A stretch of DNA of 64,000 nucleotides from Acinetobacter nectaris CIP 110549 (lineage in GTDB: Bacteria; Pseudomonadota; Gammaproteobacteria; Pseudomonadales; Moraxellaceae). The stretch lies in the NCBI RefSeq assembly GCF_000488215.1, contig NZ_KI530712.1, positions 810,881 to 874,880 on the forward strand, read 5' to 3'. A model generated the notes under the pieces. That model saw only the letters and a list, made by a program, of their open reading frames with translations. It ran no database searches and was not told the origin of the DNA. Shown here in pieces: positions 39,844 to 47,614 of this stretch. Every line of letters starts with the position of its first letter. Position 1 is the first letter of the stretch. The position numbers and the translations under genes are program-made.

Positions 39844-41220
39844 TTAAGCACCTCGTACAGCGGTTAAAGCCTCAGCAACTGCTTTTGTGAAACGTTTAAT
39901 CAACTCTTCAGTTTCTTCTTGACTAATAATAAGTGGGCAAAGTAAACGGATTACTGTACCGTTACGACCACCTTTCTCAAGAAGTAATTGATTATTAAAG
40001 CAAGCTGTTTGTAATGCTGCTGTTAATTTTGAGTCACCAGGGAAAGATCCCATATGATCTGCTGGCAAACGCTCATCAACAATTTCAACACCAATCATTA
40101 AACCACGACCACGCACATTACCAATACATGGGAACTGTGCAGCAAGCTTCTTAATTTCTGCTTGGATATAGTCGCCACGTTCTTGAGCATTTTGTGCTAG
40201 GTTTTGCTCTTTAATGACTTGTAGAGATGCAAGACCTGTACCCATTGCGAGTTGGTTACCACGGAAAGTACCTGTATGCGCACCTGGTGACCATGCATCA
40301 AACTTACGCTTAATACCAAGTACAGCTAATGGTAAGCTACCACCAACTGCTTTAGACATTACAATAATATCTGGTTCAATGCCTGCATGTTCAAATGCAA
40401 ACATTTTTCCTGAACGTGAGAAGCCAGCTTGTACTTCATCAAGAATTAATAGAATGCCGTGCTTTTCAGTCACTTCACGAATCTTACGTAACCATTTCGT
40501 TGGTGCAACAACAACACCACCTTCTCCTTGAATCGCTTCAAGAATAACAGCAGCAGGCTTAGTTACACCACTTTCTACATCTTCAATAAACTGTTCAAAG
40601 TAGTAAGTTAATGCATCAACACCAGCTTCACCACCTAGACCAAGTGGGCAACGGTATTCATGTGGATATGGTAAAAACTGCACACCAGGCATCATGTTAC
40701 TTACGGCATTTTTTGCGCCTAAGTTACCTGTTACAGACAATGAACCATGTGTCATACCATGATAACCACCAGAGAAGCTAATTACAGCACCTCGTCCAGT
40801 ATATGTTTTTGCAAGCTTCATCGCAGCTTCTGTTGCATCTGCACCAGATGGGCCACAAAACTGTAAACAATATGCTTCTTTACCGCCCGGTAAATAAGAT
40901 AATAGTGTTTCAGAAAACTTATCTTTTAACGGTGTTGTTAAATCTAAAGTATGTAATGGAACACCACTTGCAAGTGTGTCTTGGATACTTTGGATCACTG
41001 CAGGATGGTTATGGCCTAAAGCCAATGTCCCTGCCCCAGCTAAACAATCGAGGTATTCTTTACCTTCAACATCAGTAACCCAACAACCTTGTGCTTTCGC
41101 TATTGCTAACGGCAATTTACGTGGATAACTACGAACATTCGATTCCATCTGACTTTGGCGAGTCAGGTAGTATTCGTTAGTAGAATTATTAGTGGCTGGA
41201 TTTACAGAATTAACGCTCAT
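39844..41220 (-). CDS. dat: diaminobutyrate-2-oxoglutarate transaminase
   Basis: Makes L-2,4-diaminobutyrate from aspartate semialdehyde with glutamate as amino donor. The 458-aa protein is a class III aminotransferase: [63 protein letters not shown], the PLP lysine in [14 protein letters not shown], and [13 protein letters not shown] (here [12 protein letters not shown]). It is the first gene of dat-ddc. The Asn/Ser/Thr-rich first 20 residues precede the usual start of the fold. The ribosome site is weak. Confidence 0.95.
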   Translation of the reverse strand: MSVNSVNPATNNSTNEYYLTRQSQMESNVRSYPRKLPLAIAKAQGCWVTDVEGKEYLDCLAGAGTLALGHNHPAVIQSIQDTLASGVPLHTLDLTTPLKDKFSETLLSYLPGGKEAYCLQFCGPSGADATEAAMKLAKTYTGRGAVISFSGGYHGMTHGSLSVTGNLGAKNAVSNMMPGVQFLPYPHEYRCPLGLGGEAGVDALTYYFEQFIEDVESGVTKPAAVILEAIQGEGGVVVAPTKWLRKIREVTEKHGILLILDEVQAGFSRSGKMFAFEHAGIEPDIIVMSKAVGGSLPLAVLGIKRKFDAWSPGAHTGTFRGNQLAMGTGLASLQVIKEQNLAQNAQERGDYIQAEIKKLAAQFPCIGNVRGRGLMIGVEIVDERLPADHMGSFPGDSKLTAALQTACFNNQLLLEKGGRNGTVIRLLCPLIISQEETEELIKRFTKAVAEALTAVRGA

Positions 41221-41675
41221 ATCGGATTACCATCTCTGATAAGGGTTGAAAGAAATAAGTCTGGTGACGTGTGGTCTTTTGACTCGGCGCTTTTAGAATT
41301 TCTAGTTAAATATCAAGATATAGAACTTATTAACTAGGAGGGCGATGATACGCTTTTTTATATAAAAATAAAGACCCTTAAAAACTTTATTTTATTAAAT
41401 TAAGCCATCATTTTTATCAACTCAATCTTTAGTGTAAACATGATTGTGTTGAATCTCAAAATTAAAGATTACAATTAAATTTTATCTCTAAATTTTTTAG
41501 GACTAAAAATTTCAAAAAATAAAAATATATTTCTTTAACTTATTGTTTATAATAATCTTTAGATCATTTCAGTTTTATGAAAAATTATCAAAAGTCTAAC
41601 AAATGCGCTACAAAAAAAATCTGTTTTAGAAAAAACTCTGCGTAATATTTTATATCGAAACTATAGGATATTTTT
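41221..41675. other. 455-bp divergent region between dat and the SIMPL gene
   Basis: AT-rich on the right half. It holds a nested inverted repeat: outer arms CTAGTTAA (41302-41309) and TTAACTAG (41330-41337), and inside it ATATC/GATAT (41310-41321). This lies about 80-120 bp upstream of dat. No ORF is credible. Promoters for both flanking genes must lie here, but I could not place boxes with confidence. Confidence 0.5.
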
Positions 41676-42377
41676 ATGCGATTTTTAGTATTATCAGCTC
41701 TTTTTTGTGCCGTGTCTGCGCCAGCATTTGCAGCAGAAAACACCCCATTAAACTACGATGTGGTTAATATACAAGCAGATGCTTCAAAAGATGTAAATAA
41801 TGACCAAATGCAAGCAACACTTTTTATCGAAAAAAGTAGTAAACAACCAAGTGAATTGGCAAATCAGATTACATCTATTATGAATCAGGGGATTGCTACA
41901 ACAAAAAAATACCCTCAAGTTCAGACAAAAACTGGAACTCAAAGTACTTACCCAATTTATGATGACAATCAGAAGCTAAAAGAATGGCGTGGTCGTGCAG
42001 AAATACAGCTACAAAGTAGTGATTTTAAAGCCATGAGTATGTTAATTAATGAGCTACAGTCGAGCTTCCAAGTTTCCTCAATTCACTTTAATGTTTCTGA
42101 TAACCAAAGAAAAAAAGTTGAAAATGAGCTTTTATTAGAAGCCTCAAAAAACTTCCAAGAGCGTGCGAATGCACTCACTCAAGTTTGGAAAAAAAATACA
42201 TACCAATTGATTAACCTAAATATAGATACCAACAATAATCAGCAGTTTGCTCAACCTATGATGCTACGTGCAAGCTTTGCAAAAGCAGCAACAATCAATG
42301 CCGATACATCGCAAAATTTTGATGCAGGAAATACAAAAATTACTGTCAATGCAAATGGCAGTATTCAGTTAAAATAA
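41676..42377 (+). CDS. SIMPL domain (DUF541) periplasmic protein
   Basis: A 233-aa protein with a signal peptide ending APAFA and a DUF541/SIMPL domain. Its recognisable parts are ADASKDVNNDQMQATLFIE near the start, IQLQSSDFKAMSMLINEL, a VSDNQRKKVENELLLEASKNFQERANALTQ helix, and a C-terminal KITVNANGSIQL strand. SIMPL proteins (BP26/OMP28 relatives) form periplasmic channel-like assemblies in some species, and their role in Acinetobacter is unknown. AGGA lies nine bases before the ATG. Confidence 0.85.
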   Translation: MRFLVLSALFCAVSAPAFAAENTPLNYDVVNIQADASKDVNNDQMQATLFIEKSSKQPSELANQITSIMNQGIATTKKYPQVQTKTGTQSTYPIYDDNQKLKEWRGRAEIQLQSSDFKAMSMLINELQSSFQVSSIHFNVSDNQRKKVENELLLEASKNFQERANALTQVWKKNTYQLINLNIDTNNNQQFAQPMMLRASFAKAATINADTSQNFDAGNTKITVNANGSIQLK

Positions 42378-42391
42378 GTCTTCTAAATTAC

Positions 42392-42418
42392 GGAGTAGCC
42401 TCACTCATCGGCTACTCC
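42392..42418. terminator. hairpin between SIMPL and Ivy genes
   Basis: A perfect 9-bp GC-containing stem GGAGTAGCC/GGCTACTCC with a 9-nt loop between convergent genes. There is no clear T-run on either side. Confidence 0.6.
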
Positions 42419-42444
42419 ACTTGAAGAAAAGTATATTGCTTAGA

Positions 42445-42882
42445 TTAAAAATTAAATTTCTTAGGATAGTTTTCTAAAGCGCCTGTAATAGATGCAAGTA
42501 AAACAGTTTTTTGCTCTATTGATATTTCTGGCTGATTCGTCATCCAAGTGAGTTGCTCTGTCCCCTTCTTATCATCGAACTTAGAATATACTGATGATAT
42601 TGCTTTACTTGATGGTGAATAAATAACTGCTACTTGTTCTGCAAAGCAATTATGTGGTTTACATGCATTAAAAACTGAATACTGTTTCCCCGCTATGGTC
42701 ACTGTTTTCGTTGGTGAAGAAGTTGCTTCATATTTAGTCCAACTTGGCAGTGCTTTATTTGCACTAATTTTTTTAAACTCGGCTTGGGCACCTTTATCAG
42801 ATAAAAGGCTATTCACCTCTGCTGCATGTACAGTTGCAATAGTTACTGTAGTCAAAAAAGTTAAAAGCATTAATTTTTTCAT
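42445..42882 (-). CDS. Ivy-type lysozyme inhibitor family protein
   Basis: A periplasmic inhibitor of C-type lysozyme by family. I use the ATG at 42882 (145 aa), which gives a clean signal peptide (MKKLMLL..., cleavage after VHA); a longer frame upstream has no secretion signal. The hallmark is the loop CKPHNC, which in E. coli Ivy (CKPHDC) plugs the lysozyme active site through its histidine. NKALPSWTKYEA and GKQYSVFNACKP also fit. It is a single gene convergent with SIMPL. Confidence 0.85.
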   Translation of the reverse strand: MKKLMLLTFLTTVTIATVHAAEVNSLLSDKGAQAEFKKISANKALPSWTKYEATSSPTKTVTIAGKQYSVFNACKPHNCFAEQVAVIYSPSSKAISSVYSKFDDKKGTEQLTWMTNQPEISIEQKTVLLASITGALENYPKKFNF

Positions 42883-43080
42883 TTTCAACTTCTTTATAGG
42901 TTTCTGAATCATCATTATTTCATTTTTTAATTCTATATCTTTTACGATTATGTATATTTTATTTTCAAAAATGCAAATAACGTCCAAGCTTCAACAAAGA
43001 AATAAATAGGCTTTTAAGTCAATCAATTAAGTTTGAGGATATAATGCATTTTTTCAAATATATTATAGACTGTTATTATC

Positions 43081-43416
43081 ATGAAATACTTTCATGCTCA
43101 TCATGTAAATCTTCTTCAAGAAGACATTTATCCATCCATTGCATTTTATGATGACATCGATGACCCCATTGATTTCGTTATTCTTAGTCAAGATGCCAAC
43201 AATGAGCTCATACTGACTTTAAATGATACTGACAGTGAGTTTATCAACGTTATCGAAAAAATTAAGTTGCTTCATGACACGGTCATGATTCAAATTAAAC
43301 CTAGTCATGCAGAACGTGTAGATTACGACTATATTGAAATTGAATGTGATGAAAATATGAATGACATACGTGCATCACTTAAAATAGTATGCCAACACCA
43401 TAATATTCTAATGTAA
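43081..43416 (+). CDS. acidic 111-aa protein, unknown function
   Basis: A cytosolic-looking acidic protein with no signal peptide or membrane helix. Its N-terminal MKYFHAHHVNLL is His-rich. The body is rich in Asp/Glu/Ile with predicted alternating strands and helices (DFVILSQDANNELILTLND; VIEKIKLLHDTVMIQIKP). I do not recognise a family. A strong bidirectional terminator and a clear start after an AT-rich stretch (GATATAATG near 43039) support a real gene. It is convergent with the desaturase gene. Confidence 0.6.
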   Translation: MKYFHAHHVNLLQEDIYPSIAFYDDIDDPIDFVILSQDANNELILTLNDTDSEFINVIEKIKLLHDTVMIQIKPSHAERVDYDYIEIECDENMNDIRASLKIVCQHHNILM

Positions 43417-43446
43417 AAAAAGCGCAGTGTATAACTGCGCTTTTTT
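43416..43446. terminator. bidirectional terminator before the desaturase gene
   Basis: A stem GCGCAGT/ACTGCGC with a 5-nt loop, extended by A6 on the left and T6 on the right, between convergent genes. Confidence 0.93.
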
Positions 43447-43449
43447 AGT

Positions 43450-44544
43450 TTACTTTTTAAATGGGAATGCATACTTTAAAATGCGCCCCATAACTTGACT
43501 AGACTGCTTAAATAAGCTGGCATTGTTATAATTTAAGCCATATTTACGGCATACTGCTTCTACTTTAGGTGCCATTGTTCTATAACGGCGCGCAGGTACA
43601 TCTGGAAATAGATGATGTTCTATTTGATGACTTAAATGACCTGTCAGAATATGAAATAACTCTGAACCTTTTAAATTTGAAGAGCCACGAATTTGGCGCA
43701 TATACCAATGCCCTTTGCTTTCATTTTGCAAAACTGTTTTTGGGAATACCTCAACATCTTTTGTAAAATGTCCACAGAAAATCACACTGAATGTCCAAAC
43801 ATTGCGAATACCATTTGCAATTAAGTTTCCAACGAGCACAGGAACTGCACTTGGTCCTGCAATCAAAGGAAAAAATACATAGTCCTTAAATAATTGTTTC
43901 GCGACTTTATCTTGAACGGGCTTCCACTCATCCCATAACTCTTTTTTCGTCTTACGCCCTACAAAGAATTTTCCAAGTTCAAGATTTTGTATCGCAACCC
44001 CCCACTGGAATAGCACACAAAATGGAAGACTATATAAAGGTTGTAATAAATGACCTTTTTTCCACCGTTGCTCAGGAAAAAGACGAAGCAATCCATAACC
44101 AATATCATCATCCATACCTTTAATATTAGTATATGTATGATGCGTATAGTTATGTGTTTGACGCCAGTTATCTGCCGTACCAACAATATCCCATTCGTAG
44201 TTTTGTCCCATAAACTTTGGATCGTTCATCCAGTCATATTGACCATGCATTACATTATGGCCAACTTCCATGTTCTCTATAATTTTAGAAACACCAAGCA
44301 GACCAGCACCTAAAATAAGTGCTGGTGGGAACCATCCTGCAAATAACAATGCACGTCCTGCAATTCCTGTATAACGAACAGCCGAATATACTTTACGAAT
44401 ATATTTTGCGTCCTTTTCACCTAAGTCATCTAAAACTTCTTGTTTAATCTGATCCAATTCTTGAGCCAAACCATCTAATTCAGTTTGTGTTAACTCACGA
44501 TTTTTAGGATTCTTAAAAAATTCTGTTTTCACCCGCATATTCAT
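43450..44544 (-). CDS. membrane fatty acid (acyl-CoA) desaturase, DesB-like
   Basis: Introduces a double bond into acyl chains, using di-iron chemistry and electrons from a ferredoxin reductase. The 364-aa protein has the three histidine boxes HNVMH (96-100), HNYTHH (131-136) and HQIEHH (306-311), with four hydrophobic helices between. It lies 12 nt after the reductase gene. That pairing with a divergent TetR gene matches the Pseudomonas desCB/desT module, which tunes membrane unsaturation to exogenous fatty acids. Regiospecificity (Delta9 assumed) is inferred. Confidence 0.92.
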   Translation of the reverse strand: MNMRVKTEFFKNPKNRELTQTELDGLAQELDQIKQEVLDDLGEKDAKYIRKVYSAVRYTGIAGRALLFAGWFPPALILGAGLLGVSKIIENMEVGHNVMHGQYDWMNDPKFMGQNYEWDIVGTADNWRQTHNYTHHTYTNIKGMDDDIGYGLLRLFPEQRWKKGHLLQPLYSLPFCVLFQWGVAIQNLELGKFFVGRKTKKELWDEWKPVQDKVAKQLFKDYVFFPLIAGPSAVPVLVGNLIANGIRNVWTFSVIFCGHFTKDVEVFPKTVLQNESKGHWYMRQIRGSSNLKGSELFHILTGHLSHQIEHHLFPDVPARRYRTMAPKVEAVCRKYGLNYNNASLFKQSSQVMGRILKYAFPFKK

Positions 44545-44556
44545 GATATGGCTCTC

Positions 44557-45630
44557 TTATAAATCTAAAACAAGGTCTGATTTTGCAGAACTAACACAAA
44601 TCCGCAATGAACTGCCAGGCTCTGAGTTTTCTGACTGTGTGGCTATATTCTTTGTTGTTCCTGTTACTTTATGACAAGAACACTTATTACAAATTCCCAT
44701 ACGACAACCTGAAATAGGTTTCTCATTTGCATTTTCAAGCGCATCTAAAATAGACTGCCCTTTCGGAATTTCAATTGTCCGATTTGAACGAGTAAGCGTT
44801 ACCTGTACTGTTCCCACTTCTGTATTTTCAGAAGGAGATAAACTAAATGCTTCACTTTCAAAGAATTTCGCATCTTGAAAAACTTGCTGTGCTAACTGAA
44901 CAAATCCAGATGGCCCACAAGCAAATACAACTTTATGATCAAGATTTTCAATTTCTTGTGCATGCTCTTCATTTAAACGCGATGCTGTGGCTGTTTCCGA
45001 TTGCGTATAAAAAACATCAAAGGTAAATTGAGAATATGTTGTAGCCCATTGCTCAAAAATATCTACAAAAGCAGCCTGATCTTCATACTTAACCCAATAC
45101 AGTAAATGTATTTGATAGTTTGCTAATTCACCAGATTTTGCCAATGCATACAACATACTATACATTGGCGTAATACCACTTCCCGCAGCCAATAGAATTA
45201 ACTGTTTATCATCATAATTTTGCGGCAACATTTCGCCATAGGGCTGACCAAATTCGATCACATCACCAATTTTAGATGTTTCACATAGCCAAGTACTTAC
45301 TCTCCCATCTGGTACTTTTTTTAGTGTCAGTTTTACATGTTGCTCATCCAATTGAGTCAAACTATACGTTCGCTCTAATCGACGGCCATCAATTTCAACA
45401 ATAACAGGGTGATGCTGACCAGCAATACCAAAGTTCATACGCTTACTACAACGTATTTTTAATGAAACAGTATCAGCAGTGATATACTCTTTTTGGCAAA
45501 TCTGTCCCAATATTTGGCGTGTAGACCATAATGGATTAATTTTTTGCATCCAAAAATTAAGCAGATTGCTATCACAAACACTGCCTGATAAAAAATCTAA
45601 AGTTTGGCTTTTTCGCTGTACGACATGCAT
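44557..45630 (-). CDS. ferredoxin reductase with C-terminal 2Fe-2S domain (DesC-like)
   Basis: Transfers electrons from NAD(P)H through FAD and a 2Fe-2S centre, here most likely to the adjacent desaturase. The 357-aa protein has the FAD-binding RTYSL (about residue 120), the NAD-binding AAGSGITPMYSML and the distal FACGPSGFV. A plant-type ferredoxin domain follows, with ligands Cys309, Cys314, Cys317 and Cys345 (CRMGICNKC...RIC). It is first in a two-gene operon and is transcribed divergently from the TetR regulator. Confidence 0.92.
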   Translation of the reverse strand: MHVVQRKSQTLDFLSGSVCDSNLLNFWMQKINPLWSTRQILGQICQKEYITADTVSLKIRCSKRMNFGIAGQHHPVIVEIDGRRLERTYSLTQLDEQHVKLTLKKVPDGRVSTWLCETSKIGDVIEFGQPYGEMLPQNYDDKQLILLAAGSGITPMYSMLYALAKSGELANYQIHLLYWVKYEDQAAFVDIFEQWATTYSQFTFDVFYTQSETATASRLNEEHAQEIENLDHKVVFACGPSGFVQLAQQVFQDAKFFESEAFSLSPSENTEVGTVQVTLTRSNRTIEIPKGQSILDALENANEKPISGCRMGICNKCSCHKVTGTTKNIATQSENSEPGSSLRICVSSAKSDLVLDL

Positions 45631-45662
45631 CTAGGTCATCTCTAATTTATGACTTTTGAATT

Positions 45663-45690
45663 ATTATACACATGTATATATGTATGTATA
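45663..45690. promoter_or_regulatory. des promoter -10 and overlapping imperfect palindrome (candidate operator)
   Basis: On the minus strand a consensus TATAAT (45663-45668 on +) starts the desCB-like operon about 25 bp downstream. Just upstream lies an imperfect 24-bp dyad built of ATACA...TGTAT with an alternating AT centre; about 18 of 24 positions are symmetric. A TetR repressor bound here would cover the promoter spacer. Confidence 0.5.
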
Positions 45691-45776
45691 GTATTTACTG
45701 ACCTTGAAAACATTTCGTTACTCTATTCCTTATTTGATAAATATAAGGCTATAATTCAAAGTAAAGCTCATTTGCA

Positions 45777-46469
45777 ATGGATAGTATGACCTCTTCTTCA
45801 ACAACAAACTCTGATTCACTTGATGTCTCAGCAAGCCCTATAAAAACTTCAACACGTACAGTGGGTAGAAAAGCAACTATTACAAAAGAAGAGTTATTCC
45901 AAGCGACACTTAACCTTATTGGACCTCAAAAAAGTATCTCCTCTCTCAGCTTACGCGAAATCGCACGTGAAGCCAGTATTGCTCCAAATAGTTTTTATCG
46001 TCATTTTAAGGATATTGACGAACTTGCAATCGAACTGATTAATCGTGCTGGTCTTGTTTTACGTCAAATTATTCGTGAAGCTCGACTTAAAGCAACACAA
46101 CAAGAAAGTATTATTCGTTCATCAGTCGAAATATTCTTGCAACAGCTCGATACAGATGAGGGCTATTTAAGCCTGCTTTTACGTGAAGGATACACTGGTT
46201 CAATTTCATATAAGCAAGCTGTAGAACAACAGCTGAACTTTTTTCAACAAGAATTACAAGAAGATTTAGTTCGCTTAGAAGATTTGCACAATAGTAAAAT
46301 GGCACACCCTGAAATTGTTGCAATTGGTATTACACAGCTTGTATTTAATATGGGCGCAAAAGTTTTAGACCTACCGCCTAAAGAACGCCGTAGAACTGCT
46401 GAACAAACTATGCTGATGATACGCATGATTTTAGAAGGAGCACGAATTTTAGACCATAAGCACAAATAA
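45777..46469 (+). CDS. TetR/AcrR family regulator, DesT/FabR-like
   Basis: A 230-aa regulator with a Ser/Thr-rich N-terminal tail, then a helix-turn-helix at about residues 38-85 (SLSLREIAREASIAPNSFYRHFKDIDELAIEL). Its C-terminal ligand domain includes the RLKATQQESIIRSSVEIF...LLREGYTGS segment typical of the FabR/DesT group, which senses acyl-CoA or acyl-ACP saturation. It is divergent from the desaturase operon across 146 bp, so it most likely represses that operon and itself. Confidence 0.85.
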   Translation: MDSMTSSSTTNSDSLDVSASPIKTSTRTVGRKATITKEELFQATLNLIGPQKSISSLSLREIAREASIAPNSFYRHFKDIDELAIELINRAGLVLRQIIREARLKATQQESIIRSSVEIFLQQLDTDEGYLSLLLREGYTGSISYKQAVEQQLNFFQQELQEDLVRLEDLHNSKMAHPEIVAIGITQLVFNMGAKVLDLPPKERRRTAEQTMLMIRMILEGARILDHKHK

Positions 46470-46559
46470 AAGTTGAGCTCCTTTAAGTCATATTTCATAA
46501 TATATCTATTACTATAAAGAAACCTTATTACTCATATACCTAATAAAAGCCGATAAACT

Positions 46560-47573
46560 ATGAACCTATTCAGTGACCGCCAATGTGTTATTGCAAGCTA
46601 TATTATTGTATTTATTGCATTAATTTGTATCATTCCACTGCATTTACTCTCTAGCTTCTTTGCAGGTTTTTTAATTTATGAAATTATTCGTTCATTAAAC
46701 TCTATTATTGACCGTTATACCAAAAGTAATAAAACTAAAATTATTTCAAGTATTGTTCTTAGTCTACTTATCGTATCTATCCTTATTTTAGGTTTAACGA
46801 GCTTAATAAATTTCGTACTCCACGACCTACAAGGCTCTGGATTAACCGCCTTTAGTAATCAAATTGATAAAACATTAGCAAGTATTCAACAAGAAATTGC
46901 TCATTACTTACCAAGCTATATTCCAGATGATGTCTCAGACACAAAAGACAATATTGTTGATTTTCTAAAAGATAATATAGAAACTTTGCGACATGCAGGT
47001 ACAGACTTATTACATAATATTGCAACAGCACTCATTGGTCTTATTGTGGGTATTTTGGTTTCAATGCAAACTCGTTCAAAGGAAAATGAGCCTGCTTTTA
47101 AAACAGCAATGTTTGATCGTGTGACTTATCTTGCAACTTCATTTCGTAATGTTGTTTTTGCACAAATCAAAATTTCACTTATTAACACAGTATTATTTAT
47201 TATATTCGCTTTTATTTTACTTCCTATATTTCATGTCACCTTACCATTTATTAAAACACTCACCATTTTAACGTTTATTTTTGGTCTAATTCCTATTGCA
47301 GGTAATTTAATCTCTAACTCGCTTATTGTTATTGCAGGACTGACGATCTCCTTACCCGTATCTACAGCATGTTTAGTCTACTTAGTACTTATACATAAAC
47401 TTGAATATTTTATTAATGCACAAATCATTGGCACAAAAATTAATGCAAAGGCTTGGGAAGTATTACTTGCCATGCTTATCTTTGAAGCAGTTTTTGGCAT
47501 GGGTGGGCTCATTGCTGCTCCTATCTTTTATGCTTATTTAAAACTCGAGCTTAAACAAGCAAAAATGATCTAA
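46560..47573 (+). CDS. AI-2E family transporter (UPF0118)
   Basis: A 337-aa membrane protein with about seven helices in the family arrangement: an N-terminal pair, a soluble periplasmic segment (about 95-150), then a C-terminal bundle. The conserved NTVLFIIFAFIL, FIFGLIPIAGNLISN and EVLLAMLIFEAVFGMGGLIAAP (in part) blocks are diagnostic. Members export signal molecules (TqsA) or act as Na+/H+ antiporters, so the substrate is open. It is a single gene bounded by a bidirectional terminator. Confidence 0.85.
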   Translation: MNLFSDRQCVIASYIIVFIALICIIPLHLLSSFFAGFLIYEIIRSLNSIIDRYTKSNKTKIISSIVLSLLIVSILILGLTSLINFVLHDLQGSGLTAFSNQIDKTLASIQQEIAHYLPSYIPDDVSDTKDNIVDFLKDNIETLRHAGTDLLHNIATALIGLIVGILVSMQTRSKENEPAFKTAMFDRVTYLATSFRNVVFAQIKISLINTVLFIIFAFILLPIFHVTLPFIKTLTILTFIFGLIPIAGNLISNSLIVIAGLTISLPVSTACLVYLVLIHKLEYFINAQIIGTKINAKAWEVLLAMLIFEAVFGMGGLIAAPIFYAYLKLELKQAKMI

Positions 47574-47575
47574 AT

Positions 47576-47605
47576 AAAAAAAGCCCTCATATTGAGGGCT
47601 TTTTT
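47576..47605. terminator. bidirectional terminator between the AI-2E gene and rapA
   Basis: A stem AAAAAAGCCCTC/GAGGGCTTTTTT with a 5-nt loop between convergent genes. Confidence 0.93.
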
Positions 47606-47614
47606 ATCATCTAA

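Noticed and set aside
40214..40531. 105-aa plus-strand frame opposite dat
   Set aside because: Antisense shadow of a long conserved gene with no ribosome site or motif.
41155..41337. Short plus-strand ORF at the dat 5' end
   Set aside because: Overlaps the dat start antisense and ends in the inverted repeat at 41302-41337; no ribosome site.
42883..42987. 35-residue N-terminal extension of the Ivy-type protein
   Set aside because: It places a charged, Ile-rich stretch before an evident signal peptide; the ATG at 42882 gives a normal secreted protein.
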